Assembly (NCBI RefSeq): GCF_011455875.1
Contig: NZ_CP015031.1
Span: 973,405-1,037,404, forward strand
DNA length: 64,000 nucleotides
Source of the DNA: Basfia succiniciproducens
GTDB lineage: Bacteria; Pseudomonadota; Gammaproteobacteria; Enterobacterales; Pasteurellaceae
Reading direction: 5' to 3'
Under the pieces are notes generated by a model. That model ran no database searches and was not told the DNA's origin. It saw only the letters and a program-made list of their open reading frames with translations. A program made the translations under genes and the position numbers. Numbering within the stretch: position 1 is the stretch's first letter; each line of letters starts with the position of its first letter. Below, in pieces: positions 40,410 to 49,562 of this stretch.

Positions 40410-42446
40410 TTAACCGTTTTCGACAAATTGTTCCCTTAATTTATGCAATTGGTCACGAATTGCGGCCGCTTTTTCAAATTCCAAATCCTGCGCAAATTTA
40501 TACATTTGCTGTTCAAGTTTCTTAATTTGTTGCTGATATTCTTTCGCAGTCATCGGTATTGCATAAGTTGTCGCAGGCTCGGCCGCTTTTTGGCTACGCT
40601 GTTTGTTTCTTGATTTATTCGAACCACCCTGACCTATATCCAATAACTCGCCCACTTTTTTATTTAATCCTTGCGGCGTAATGCCGTGTTCCTCATTATA
40701 TTTCATTTGCTTTTCACGACGGCGGTTAGTTTCGGTGATTGCCTTTTCCATGGAATTGGTAATACGATCCGCATAAAGAATGGCTTTGCCCTTTAAATTA
40801 CGCGCCGCCCGACCGATAGTTTGAATTAACGAACGTTCGGAACGCAAGAAACCTTCTTTATCCGCGTCAAGAATGGCAACCAGCGACACTTCCGGAATAT
40901 CCAGTCCTTCCCTTAATAAGTTGATTCCTACCAACACGTCAAATTCGCCTAAACGTAAATCGCGGATAATTTCCACCCGTTCCACGGTGTCGATATCGGA
41001 ATGCAAATAACGCACTCTTATGCCGTGTTCATCCAAATAATCGGTAAGGTCCTCCGCCATGCGCTTAGTCAATGTAGTTACCAGTACTCGCTCATTGCGA
41101 TCCGCACGCTGACGGGCTTCGGACAGCAAATCGTCTACCTGAATAGAAACCGGACGGATTTCAATTTCCGGATCAAGCAAGCCCGTCGGGCGTACCACCT
41201 GGTCGATAATTTCCGTACCTGATTTTTCCAATTCGTAAGGTCCGGGCGTTGCCGAAACATAAATAGTCTGCGGCGCCAAACGTTCGAATTCTTCAAAACG
41301 CAGCGGTCGGTTATCCAATGCGGAAGGCAGACGAAAGCCGTATTCTACCAGCGTTTCTTTACGCGAACGGTCACCGCGGTACATACCGCCGATTTGCGGC
41401 ACCGTGACATGAGACTCATCAATAACCAGCAAAGCATCGGAAGGCATATAATCAAATAAGGTAGGCGGTGGCTCCCCCTCATTCCGACCGGATAGGTAGC
41501 GGGAATAATTTTCGATCCCGGAGCAATAACCCAATTCGTTCATCATTTCTATATCAAACTGAGTACGCTGGGTAATTCGCTGTTCTTCCAATAATTTGTT
41601 TTCTTTAATGAAATATTCCCGGCGATCCGCTAGCTCCGATTTGATTTTTTCAATGGCATCTAAAATTTGTTCTCTCGGCGTTACATAATGAGTTTTCGGG
41701 TAAACGGTAAATCTCGGCACTGTACCAAAACCGGTACCGGTTAACGGGTCAAATAAGCTTAAGCGCTCAATTTCATCGTCGAATAATTCGATTCGTACCG
41801 CCCGCTCATCGGATTCGGCCGGGAAAATATCAATAATTTCACCTCGCACCCGAAAAGTACCGCGCTGAAAAGCCTGATCGTTGCGGGTATATTGCAATTC
41901 GGCTAAACGGGCTAAAATTTGACGCTGATCGATAATCGCCCCCGTTTGCAAATGCAGCATCATTTTTAAATAGGAATCCGGATCACCTAAACCATAAATA
42001 GCGGAAACGGAAGCCACAACAATAGTGTCACGGCGTTCAAGGAATGATTTTGTAGCGGACAGGCGCATTTGTTCGATTTGATCATTAATGGAAGCGTCTT
42101 TTTCGATAAATGTATCGCTACTCGGCACATAAGCCTCAGGCTGGTAATAATCATAATAAGAAACAAAATATTCCACGGCATTTTCCGGAAAGAAAGCTTT
42201 CATCTCCGCATAAAGCTGAGCTGCCAAAGTTTTATTCGGAGCAAGTAACATCGCCGGGCGGTTAAGCTTTGCGATCACATTGGCGATGGTAAAGGTTTTT
42301 CCCGAACCGGTCACACCGAGCAGGGTTTGATGAGCAAGCCCGTCATTTAAATTTTCCGCCAATATTTCTATAGCTTGAGGCTGATCGCCCGAAGGTTTAA
42401 ATTCGGAATGCAGAATAAAGGGTTTCGAATTGATTTTATGTGACAT
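40410..42446 (-). CDS. uvrB: Excinuclease ABC subunit B
   Basis: UvrB is the damage-verifying helicase-like core of the UvrABC nuclease. The 678-residue product has Walker [21 protein letters not shown], the DNA-clamping beta-hairpin region [17 protein letters not shown] and [14 protein letters not shown]. It also shows [29 protein letters not shown] and a C-terminal UVR domain (ALQ-type coiled coil, [20 protein letters not shown]). Length fits the family. Confidence 0.98.
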   Translation of the reverse strand: MSHKINSKPFILHSEFKPSGDQPQAIEILAENLNDGLAHQTLLGVTGSGKTFTIANVIAKLNRPAMLLAPNKTLAAQLYAEMKAFFPENAVEYFVSYYDYYQPEAYVPSSDTFIEKDASINDQIEQMRLSATKSFLERRDTIVVASVSAIYGLGDPDSYLKMMLHLQTGAIIDQRQILARLAELQYTRNDQAFQRGTFRVRGEIIDIFPAESDERAVRIELFDDEIERLSLFDPLTGTGFGTVPRFTVYPKTHYVTPREQILDAIEKIKSELADRREYFIKENKLLEEQRITQRTQFDIEMMNELGYCSGIENYSRYLSGRNEGEPPPTLFDYMPSDALLVIDESHVTVPQIGGMYRGDRSRKETLVEYGFRLPSALDNRPLRFEEFERLAPQTIYVSATPGPYELEKSGTEIIDQVVRPTGLLDPEIEIRPVSIQVDDLLSEARQRADRNERVLVTTLTKRMAEDLTDYLDEHGIRVRYLHSDIDTVERVEIIRDLRLGEFDVLVGINLLREGLDIPEVSLVAILDADKEGFLRSERSLIQTIGRAARNLKGKAILYADRITNSMEKAITETNRRREKQMKYNEEHGITPQGLNKKVGELLDIGQGGSNKSRNKQRSQKAAEPATTYAIPMTAKEYQQQIKKLEQQMYKFAQDLEFEKAAAIRDQLHKLREQFVENG

Positions 42447-42895
42447 AAATAATCTGCCGAGTTAAAGAATTAAGAACCGTAATGACGGGCTTAGTTTAAC
42501 ATAAATTCATCACAAATTCAGGGAGTAAAAATGTAAGTTTTACACAGACTTACATTTGTCAATAAGAAAGCTTCACAAAAATGAAAAATTTTTTAAAAAA
42601 ATTTGTGGAATTTTCATAACTTATTGATAAATAAGAAAATGATATTTTACAACCAATTTATTGTTAAAATAGTAAAACCCCTGTTTTCATCAGGGTTTAG
42701 CCAACTTCTTAAAGAATAACTCACAGAGTTATCCACAGATTTTGTGGATAGAAAATTTTCGCCGGAAATTTTAAAAATTTTTCTAATTGACAGTTGACAA
42801 TAAGCGGACTTCCCTTTATTATTCGCCACCTACTTAATTCGATACCCCAAGGTTTGTCCATCTTTTATAAACAGACCTTAATGTTACAGAATAAT
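42447..42895. other. AT-rich intergenic region with DnaA-box-like sites
   Basis: No gene is seen in these 449 bases. The region 42560-42680 is very AT-rich. TTTTACACA (42538-42546), TTATCCACA (42729-42737) and an inverted CTATCCACA (42743-42751) match or nearly match the DnaA box. An imperfect hairpin AAACCCCTG/CAGGGTTT lies around 42676-42699. A MITE-end-like fragment (CTTTTATAAACAGACCTTA) lies just before the tRNA. It must contain the uvrB and tRNA promoters. Confidence 0.5.
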
Positions 42896-42971
42896 TCCTC
42901 CTTAGTTCAGTCGGTAGAACGGCGGACTGTTAATCCGTATGTCGCTGGTTCAAGTCCAGCAGGAGGAGCCA
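42896..42971 (+). tRNA. tRNA-Asn (GTT anticodon)
   Basis: A 76-base cloverleaf with an encoded CCA end is present. The acceptor arms are TCCTCCT and AGGAGGA. The D-arm is TTAGTTCAGTCGGTAGAA, and the anticodon arm CGGACTGTTAATCCG has GTT at 42929-42931. The T-arm is CTGGTTCAAGTCCAG. It is nearly identical to E. coli tRNA-Asn apart from compensatory changes in the acceptor stem. Confidence 0.98.
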
Positions 42972-43161
42972 AATTCTCTTTTGGTTACTTTTATTTGTCT
43001 CCTTTTATAAAAGTGTAGTGTATCAGCCAAAAGATTTTTTTGCCCGCCCTTTTTGCGGGCTTTTGTTTTTCTAACGTCCCGCTTTTATTTCTTCGCAACC
43101 CTATTCAATTTTTATCATTCTATATATAATTCCCGTTCGTTTTATTGATTTAGGATCTCTT

Positions 43162-44178
43162 ATGTATCTTCCTTCTCTTGCCATTATCGGCGGTTTAATT
43201 CTGTTAATCTGGTCGGCGGATCGTTTTGTTGACGGAGCCACCGCCACGGCGCGCGCTTTCGGTATGCCTCAACTTTTAATCGGTATCGTTATTATCGGTT
43301 TTGGTACTTCCGCGCCGGAAATGATTGTCTCCGCGCTTTCCGCATTAAACGGCAATCCGGGCATTGCGCTGGGAAATGCTTACGGCTCAAATATTACCAA
43401 TATTGCGTTAATTCTGGGGTTAACCGCCCTCATTTCACCTTTAGCGGTAAATTCACAAGCGTTAAAACAGGAATTGCCAATGCTTATTTTCATTACCGCA
43501 ATTTCCGCCCTGTTAATCTATGATAACGAAGTTTCCCGATTAGATGCCTTTGTTTTATTATTTATTTTCTTTATTTATATGAGTTGGTCGATCATAAACG
43601 GGTTAAAAAACAAAAATGACAGTCTGGCTCGAGAAATTACGGAAGAATTGGCCGAACAGGAAGAGATGAGCTTAAAACAGGCGCTTATGTGGTTACTCGT
43701 AGGTCTGGTATTATTAATGACCAGTTCTCAGTTATTAGTTTGGGGAGCCGTTGAATTCGCCCATTATTTCGGTGTCAGCGACTTAGTTATCGGTTTAACT
43801 ATTGTCGCGGTCGGCACATCATTGCCGGAGCTCGCCTCCTCCTTAGCAGCGGCAAAAAAGGATCAGGTAGATTTAGCCGTCGGCAATATCATCGGTTCTA
43901 ATTTATTTAACACACTTGCGGTTGTAGGAATTGCCGGTGTGATTTCGCCGATGCAAATAGGGCCTGAAGTCTTTAACCGAGATATGCTGGTAATGTCCGT
44001 ACTGACAGTCGCCTTATTAATCTTCGGATTAGGTTTCGGCAGAAGCAAAAAAGCGGGGAAAATCAACCGATTTGAAGGTTTATTGTTTTTTTGTCTGTTA
44101 TATCGTCTACAACCTATACTTATTTCAAACTGCGGTATAAATTTGCGAATTTTTTACCGCACTTTTGATAAAAATTGA
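43162..44178 (+). CDS. yrbG: YrbG-like calcium/sodium antiporter, C-terminus shifted by a T-run indel
   Basis: This CaCA-superfamily exchanger has two alpha-repeats: GFGTSAPEMIVSALSALNG with GNAYGSNITNIALILG, and VAVGTSLPELASSLAAA with VGNIIGSNLFNTLAVVG. About ten membrane helices are seen. The last residues are abnormal. In the frame given, the protein reads through an uptake sequence and stops inside the terminator stem at 44178. Removing one T from the seven-T run at 44086-44092 gives LLFFVCYIVYNLYLFQTAV and a stop at about 44142, a normal final helix. I regard the shorter end as authentic. Confidence 0.88.
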   Translation: MYLPSLAIIGGLILLIWSADRFVDGATATARAFGMPQLLIGIVIIGFGTSAPEMIVSALSALNGNPGIALGNAYGSNITNIALILGLTALISPLAVNSQALKQELPMLIFITAISALLIYDNEVSRLDAFVLLFIFFIYMSWSIINGLKNKNDSLAREITEELAEQEEMSLKQALMWLLVGLVLLMTSSQLLVWGAVEFAHYFGVSDLVIGLTIVAVGTSLPELASSLAAAKKDQVDLAVGNIIGSNLFNTLAVVGIAGVISPMQIGPEVFNRDMLVMSVLTVALLIFGLGFGRSKKAGKINRFEGLLFFCLLYRLQPILISNCGINLRIFYRTFDKN

Positions 44179-44200
44179 GCGACATAAATGTCGCTCAATT
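44173..44200. terminator. Bidirectional terminator between yrbG-like gene and degS
   Basis: AATTGAGCGACA (44173-44184) pairs perfectly with TGTCGCTCAATT (44189-44200), followed by TTTT. It ends the convergent yrbG-like and degS transcripts. Confidence 0.9.
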
Positions 44201-44207
44201 TTTTGGG

Positions 44208-45254
44208 TTATTGCGGCAGAGTATCGGGGAATTCTTCAATTTTTACCGGCAATTCTAACTGGTTACCGGCACGTTCAATCAACACCTTCACCACACTTCC
44301 CGGACGGACGTTGCTGATAACCTGCATCATTTGCGCCGGCGAATTCGCTTTTTCACCGTTGAATTCCAAAATAACGTCATTCGGCTGAATACCGGCTTTC
44401 GCCGCAGGACCGTTGCTTACCACACTTTTTACTTTAACTCCCGGCTCGGAATCGGAACCGTCGTTAAAGATAATATCGCTTTGCACACCAAAAAAACCGC
44501 GGATAACACGACCGTCACGGATAATCTTTTGCAACACGTCATTGGCGATATTCATCGGAATGGCAAAATTTAATCCTTCTGCGACATCCGAAGGATCCTT
44601 GCCGAAACTTAATGTGCTGATACCCACTAATTCACCCACTGAGTTAATTAAAGCGCCCCCCGAATTTCCCCGGTTAATCGAAGCATCGGTTTGGATAAAG
44701 TTTTGGCGTCCTACCGAATCTCCAATAGCATTGCGACCAGTGGCGCTGATAATACCCTGGGAAACACTTTGTCCCAAGTTGTAAGGATTACCGATAGCCA
44801 GCACAACATCGCCCACATGAATCGAACGATCCGGATTTTGCGGAATGGTGGTCAGGTTATCCGCACGAATTTTTAATACTGCGAGATCAGTCAATTTATC
44901 CGTACCAATCAATGTGGCTTCAAATAAAGCGCCGTTTTGTAAAGCCACTACAATTTGATCGGCATTTTGAATAACGTGCATATTAGTCAGAATATAGCCG
45001 TCTTTCGACATAATCACACCCGATCCCAGATTATTGACTTGAAATTTCTCATCAACACTGGAAGAAGATAATGATTGATTATAAACATTCACCACTGCAG
45101 GCGAGGCGGCACGTACCGCATTTTTAAAAGATAAAACCACGTCTTCGCCGGAATAAAACGGTTGTCCGGTTGAAGAAAAACGAGGTAATACCGCTAATAT
45201 AAAACCCGCACAAGCTAAACCGATAACAGCGGACTGAATAATTTTCTTTAGCAT
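44208..45254 (-). CDS. degS: Periplasmic stress-sensing serine protease DegS
   Basis: DegS senses misfolded outer-membrane proteins and cleaves RseA to release sigma-E. The 348-residue product has an N-terminal membrane anchor (residues about 5-24). It has a trypsin-like domain with the triad H93 (TNMHVI), D123 (LTDLAVLKI) and S198 (RGNSGGAL), and one C-terminal PDZ domain (GPAAKAGIQPNDVILEFNG). One PDZ domain plus an anchor distinguishes it from DegP/DegQ. It follows ribD by 6 bases. Confidence 0.95.
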   Translation of the reverse strand: MLKKIIQSAVIGLACAGFILAVLPRFSSTGQPFYSGEDVVLSFKNAVRAASPAVVNVYNQSLSSSSVDEKFQVNNLGSGVIMSKDGYILTNMHVIQNADQIVVALQNGALFEATLIGTDKLTDLAVLKIRADNLTTIPQNPDRSIHVGDVVLAIGNPYNLGQSVSQGIISATGRNAIGDSVGRQNFIQTDASINRGNSGGALINSVGELVGISTLSFGKDPSDVAEGLNFAIPMNIANDVLQKIIRDGRVIRGFFGVQSDIIFNDGSDSEPGVKVKSVVSNGPAAKAGIQPNDVILEFNGEKANSPAQMMQVISNVRPGSVVKVLIERAGNQLELPVKIEEFPDTLPQ

Positions 45255-45260
45255 TATTGA

Positions 45261-46382
45261 TTACTTCCTCATGTAAATCATTTTAATATCATCACCCACT
45301 TTTTCCATGGATTGGAGCCGCCATAAAGGCGCATCCGCTAATTTAGTTAAATGCGGCAAATGACATAGGCCTTTTGCTTCATCACCCAATAATTTAGGCG
45401 CTATATATAACACCAATTCATCCACTAAATTCTGCTCGATTAACGCCCCCGCCAATTTAGCACCCGCTTCTACCCAAACGGAATTAATTTGGCGTTTGCC
45501 TAATTCTATCATCAAGGCTTGCAGTAAGCTTTGTTCCTTTTCAGGCGTTAAACAGATAATTTCGCAATTCGCAGGAAAATCCGTAAGATCCCGCGGTTGT
45601 ATACCCGCCAACCAAACAGGCGAATCTATCTTAAACAGATTAAGCTGAGATGAAATTTGCTGTTTAGAATCAATAATCACACGTACCGGCTGGCGCACCG
45701 TTTCTTTTTTATAATCTACTTTTAACTGTTCGGGAAATTGCTCCCAGCGCACATTTAAACTTGGGTTATCAGCCAGCACCGTACCGCTAGCCGATAAAAT
45801 AGCGGAAGCCTTTGCTCGCTCCTGTTGCACGTCAATGCGTGCCGATTCACCGGTAATCCACTGGCTTTCACCAGTCGATGTGGCGGTTCTGCCGTCAATT
45901 GTCATTGCCATTTTCAATTGCACATAGGGTAGCCCAGTTCGCATACGTTTTAAAAAACCGCGATTTAACCGCTCCGCTTGTTCTTGTAATAACCCTACCG
46001 CAGTTTCAATCCCCGCCTGTTGTAACATTTTCAGCCCTTGACCGGCAACAGAAGGATTCGGATCTTCCATTGCCGCAATCACTTTAACCACGCCGGCTTC
46101 AATTAACCCTTTCGCACACGGCGGCGTACGCCCGAAATGGGAACAAGGCTCAAGAGTTACATAAGCGGTGGCGCCTTTTGCGTTTTTCCCCGCCTCGCGC
46201 ATAGCCATAACCTCCGCATGAGGTTCGCCCGCTTTAAAATGAAAACCTTTACCGACGATTTCACCCTGTTTCACTAAAACACAACCGACGGACGGATTAG
46301 GGGTAGTAGTAAATTGCCCCTTTTCAGCTAATTCAATGGCTAGTTGCATAAATGCGCGATCTTGTTCGGTAAATCCGCTCAT
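45261..46382 (-). CDS. ribD: Bifunctional riboflavin deaminase/reductase RibD
   Basis: RibD performs the second and third steps of riboflavin synthesis. The 373-residue product has an N-terminal zinc deaminase (GEPHAEVMAM and LEPCSHFGRTPPC). A C-terminal reductase domain follows (LKMAMTIDGRTATSTGESQW, VWVEAGAKLAGALI split across the substrate and NADPH sites). Length matches the fused enzyme. It lies 2 bases after nrdR in an nrdR-ribD-degS operon. Confidence 0.96.
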   Translation of the reverse strand: MSGFTEQDRAFMQLAIELAEKGQFTTTPNPSVGCVLVKQGEIVGKGFHFKAGEPHAEVMAMREAGKNAKGATAYVTLEPCSHFGRTPPCAKGLIEAGVVKVIAAMEDPNPSVAGQGLKMLQQAGIETAVGLLQEQAERLNRGFLKRMRTGLPYVQLKMAMTIDGRTATSTGESQWITGESARIDVQQERAKASAILSASGTVLADNPSLNVRWEQFPEQLKVDYKKETVRQPVRVIIDSKQQISSQLNLFKIDSPVWLAGIQPRDLTDFPANCEIICLTPEKEQSLLQALMIELGKRQINSVWVEAGAKLAGALIEQNLVDELVLYIAPKLLGDEAKGLCHLPHLTKLADAPLWRLQSMEKVGDDIKMIYMRK

Positions 46383-46384
46383 GT

Positions 46385-46834
46385 TTAATCCTTTAACTTT
46401 TCAATTTCGTTACTGAACTCGTTAATATTTTCAAAACTTAAATAAACCGAAGCAAAACGAATATACGCCACTTTATCCAGTTTTTTCAGCTCTTCCATTA
46501 CCAAAGAGCCCACTAATTTACTCGGCACTTCTCGTTCGCCGGTTGCCCGTAACTGATGAGTAATATGACCGATTGCCTTTTCTACGTCATCGGCGCTTAC
46601 CGGGCGTTTTTCCAGCGCATGCTGGATGCCGCGGCGTAATTTATCTTCATTAAAAGGTTCACGCATACCGTTATTTTTGATAATTTTAGGCACCACTAAT
46701 TCAGCCGTTTCAAAGGTGGTAAAACGCTCATGACATTTCGTGCATTCACGACGACGACGAACCTGATAGCCATCTGAAACCAAACGGCTGTCAATAACCT
46801 TGGTTTCTTCTGTTGAACAAAATGGGCAATGCAT
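46385..46834 (-). CDS. nrdR: Ribonucleotide reductase repressor NrdR
   Basis: NrdR represses ribonucleotide reductase genes in response to dATP/ATP bound in its cone domain. The 149-residue product has the N-terminal zinc ribbon [18 protein letters not shown] with [17 protein letters not shown], followed by the ATP-cone ([20 protein letters not shown]). The nrdR-ribD linkage is common in gammaproteobacteria. It is the first gene of the operon. The gap 46835-47081 holds its promoter. Confidence 0.97.
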   Translation of the reverse strand: MHCPFCSTEETKVIDSRLVSDGYQVRRRRECTKCHERFTTFETAELVVPKIIKNNGMREPFNEDKLRRGIQHALEKRPVSADDVEKAIGHITHQLRATGEREVPSKLVGSLVMEELKKLDKVAYIRFASVYLSFENINEFSNEIEKLKD

Positions 46835-47081
46835 AAGCTTTTTCTCCTAAGAGATGAAAATGTTGGCTGATAATAACAAAGTTTAGCCCGCTTTACGATA
46901 TAAAAGGCTTTGTTTTATTTTTTAATTTCCTCTTTTATTGAATAATAATCTAACAAAATCTCTGTTATGATGGAACTTATCAACAACAGGCATATTTTTG
47001 TCCTTTTTAATCCTCTTTAACTTGCCATTATGATTTAACTGTGGCAATTTAAAACATCATTTCATTTTAACGGAGGTATCT

Positions 47082-47579
47082 ATGAAAGTAACCAGTTCCG
47101 CCATTAAAAACGGCGCTTTTGAAGATAAATACGGTAAACGGGGCTCACAGTTTACACCGAACGGTATGCCGAGTTATTCCATTCCTTTTGAAATTACAGG
47201 GGCGCCGGAAGGCACTAAATCTTTTGCCGTGGTATTAGAAGATAAAGATGCCGTTACCGCCAGCGGATTTGTTTGGATCCATTGGTTAATTGCTAATTTA
47301 GAACGCACCTCCGTTTTGGAAAACGAAAGCCAAACGGCGACGGATTTCATTCAGGGTGCCAATTCCTGGTCCAGTGTTTTAGCTAAACTTGATATTACCG
47401 AGGCTTCGGCTTACGGCGGCATGGCACCGCCAAACTGCCTGCATCGCTACGAGCTTTTTGTTTATGCTTTAGATACGAAATTAGACTTACAGCCGGGTTT
47501 TAAATTTAATGAGTTGCACTTTGCTATGCAGGGACACATTTTAGCAAAAGCGGAAATTATGGGCACTTACGATGTTTAA
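47082..47579 (+). CDS. YbhB/YbcL-type phosphatidylethanolamine-binding protein (PEBP) family
   Basis: This 165-residue PEBP/Raf-kinase-inhibitor-like protein has the ligand-pocket segments FAVVLEDKDAV and GFVWIHWLIANL. The GGMAPPN(C)LHRYELFVYAL region is the family's conserved GPCPP-like block, here slightly diverged. The bacterial function is unclear; it is probably a cytosolic small-anion-binding protein. GGAGGTATCT precedes the start. Confidence 0.88.
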   Translation: MKVTSSAIKNGAFEDKYGKRGSQFTPNGMPSYSIPFEITGAPEGTKSFAVVLEDKDAVTASGFVWIHWLIANLERTSVLENESQTATDFIQGANSWSSVLAKLDITEASAYGGMAPPNCLHRYELFVYALDTKLDLQPGFKFNELHFAMQGHILAKAEIMGTYDV

Positions 47580-47697
47580 TCAAAAGTGCGGTCAAAAAAA
47601 TAGTTTTTTTGAACCTTGGCTATGCCGGCATTCCCGAAAAGAAAAACGATCCGTTATACGGATTGCGGATACTTTTCCATGATTTTTATCATAAATT

Positions 47698-47729
47698 AAG
47701 TCTTCTTCTGACCTTATAGGAGAAGACTT
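47698..47729 (+). terminator. Terminator after the PEBP gene
   Basis: AAGTCTTCT (47698-47706) pairs with AGAAGACTT (47721-47729), then TTTC. It lies between the PEBP gene and the DASS transporter. An uptake sequence at about 47583 lies further upstream. Confidence 0.75.
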
Positions 47730-47753
47730 TTCATTAATACACAGAGGTACAAA

Positions 47754-49145
47754 ATGAGTACGGATACGCAAGAAAACGAATCAAGTAAAAACCGCCGCAA
47801 TATGATTATTCTTATTGCAGATATTACGTTATTTTTTATTTTATTAAATGTTCTCCCCTTTGATGAAGCGCCAAGAAAAGGACTTTCCCTGTTAGCTTTT
47901 GTTGCTGTTCTTTGGCTCACCGAAGCCTTACACGTTACCATCACCGCTCTTTTTGTTCCTATTTTAACTATCGGCTTGGGATTGTTCTCCACCAAAGAAG
48001 CGTTAGTGGCTTTCGCCGACCCTACCATCTTTCTGTTTTTCGGTGGATTTGCCTTAGCCGCTGCGTTACACATTCAAAAAATTGATCGCTTGATCGCCAA
48101 TAAAATTATGACGATGGCAAAAGGCAATCTGTGTGTCGCCGTCTTATTTTTATTCTTTGCTACCGCTTTTTTATCTATGTGGATGAGCAATACCGCCACT
48201 GCCGCCATGATGATTCCGCTCGCCATGGGGATTATGAGTAATATGGACAGAGAAAAAGAGCATAACACTTATGTGTTCGTGCTATTAGGTATTGCTTACA
48301 GTGCAAGTATCGGCGGTATGGGAACCTTAGTCGGCAGTCCGCCGAATGCGATTGCCGCCTCACAAGTAAATTTAACTTTTGCAGACTGGGTAAAATACGG
48401 CGTACCGGTCATGTTATTGCTGTTCCCGATTGTGATCGGCTTGCTTTACTTTAATTTCAGACCGAAATTTAATCAAACCTTTGATTACCAATTCGAGCAA
48501 ATCCAATTAACTACTCCGCGAATTATCACCCTGAGTATTTTCGTTCTTGTCGCCTTATTATGGGTTTTAGGATCGGAAATTAACCCCTACATAGCAAGCT
48601 TGCTAGGATTAGGCGGTAAAATTGCAAGCTTTGACAGTATCGTCGGCGTTTCTGCCGCATTATTACTTTGTATCTGCCGAGTTGTGAACTGGGAACAAAT
48701 TCAGCATCACACCGAATGGGGCGTATTATATCTCTTCGGCGGCGGTTTGACCCTAAGCGCCGTATTAACCCATACCGGTGCGAGTAAAATTATGGCGGAC
48801 GGCATTGTCGCCATTATTGAAGGCAAACATTACTACATTATCTGCTTAATTATTGCCTCCTTTATCGTGTTACTCACGGAATTCACTTCAAATACCGCCA
48901 GTGCGGCGTTATTAGTACCGATTTTTATTTCCATTGCCGAATCACTCAATATGTCGCCGCTCGGTTTTGCATTAATTATCGGTTTGGGCGCTTCCTGCGC
49001 CTTTATGATGCCGGTGGGGACGCCGCCGAATGCCATTGTGTTCAGTACCGGAATGGTCAAACAGCGCGATATGTTGCGGTCATATAAAATAAACCTAAGC
49101 TGTATCATTATCGTTTCGGCTATCGGTTATTTATTCTGGCTGTAA
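47754..49145 (+). CDS. DASS-family (SLC13) carboxylate:sodium symporter
   Basis: This 463-residue divalent-anion:sodium symporter has about eleven helices. The two hallmark motifs are present: MWMSNTATAAMMIPLAMGI with VGSPPNAIA, and EFTSNTASAALLVPIFISIA with VGTPPNAIVF. Such SNT and PPN pairs form the sodium and carboxylate sites. Substrates in the family are succinate, fumarate, malate, citrate or sulfate. In a succinate-fermenting relative, a C4-dicarboxylate is likely but not provable here. It is monocistronic. Confidence 0.88.
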   Translation: MSTDTQENESSKNRRNMIILIADITLFFILLNVLPFDEAPRKGLSLLAFVAVLWLTEALHVTITALFVPILTIGLGLFSTKEALVAFADPTIFLFFGGFALAAALHIQKIDRLIANKIMTMAKGNLCVAVLFLFFATAFLSMWMSNTATAAMMIPLAMGIMSNMDREKEHNTYVFVLLGIAYSASIGGMGTLVGSPPNAIAASQVNLTFADWVKYGVPVMLLLFPIVIGLLYFNFRPKFNQTFDYQFEQIQLTTPRIITLSIFVLVALLWVLGSEINPYIASLLGLGGKIASFDSIVGVSAALLLCICRVVNWEQIQHHTEWGVLYLFGGGLTLSAVLTHTGASKIMADGIVAIIEGKHYYIICLIIASFIVLLTEFTSNTASAALLVPIFISIAESLNMSPLGFALIIGLGASCAFMMPVGTPPNAIVFSTGMVKQRDMLRSYKINLSCIIIVSAIGYLFWL

Positions 49146-49163
49146 ACTTTATTCCGACAATCA

Positions 49164-49203
49164 AAAGTGCGGTGAAAAATTTAAGATTTTTTTACCGCAC
49201 TTT
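49164..49203. terminator. Inverted USS pair after the DASS gene
   Basis: AAAGTGCGGT and ACCGCACTTTT face each other around an AT loop and form a terminator stem with a T-tail, 19 bases after the stop codon. Confidence 0.8.
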
Positions 49204-49278
49204 TACTTTCATCCAATCGCCGCAAAAACTGCTATAATTCACTTTCAACGATTTAACTCACTTATAACAGGAAAAAAT

Positions 49279-49551
49279 ATGGCAAACTCAGTAATTACCG
49301 TTATCGGTAAAGACCGTGTCGGTATCGTTTACGACGTATCAAAAATACTTGCGGAAAACCAAATCAATATCGTGAATATCACCCAACAATTAATGGATGA
49401 TTACTTCACCATGATTATCTTGGTAGACACATCAAAATGTTCCAAATCATTCCCCGAATTAGCGGAATTCTTCACTCAAGAAAGTAAAAACCTTGCCTTA
49501 GATATTCGTTTGCAAAACGAAGAAATCTTTAAAGCAATGCACCGGATCTAA
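49279..49551 (+). CDS. ACT-domain protein (UPF0237)
   Basis: The 90-residue product is a single ACT domain of the UPF0237 type, starting MANSVITVIGKDRVGIVYDV. ACT domains bind small ligands, usually amino acids. It is followed after 11 bases by the UPF0210 gene, and this two-gene pairing is conserved in many bacteria, so they likely act together. AGGAAAAAAT precedes the start. The ligand is unknown. Confidence 0.88.
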   Translation: MANSVITVIGKDRVGIVYDVSKILAENQINIVNITQQLMDDYFTMIILVDTSKCSKSFPELAEFFTQESKNLALDIRLQNEEIFKAMHRI

Positions 49552-49562
49552 CGGAGTGAATG

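Noticed and set aside
42538..42751. Chromosomal replication origin
   Set aside because: Only three box-like sites, no GATC cluster and no usual neighbours such as mnmG or mioC; kept only as a low-level finding.
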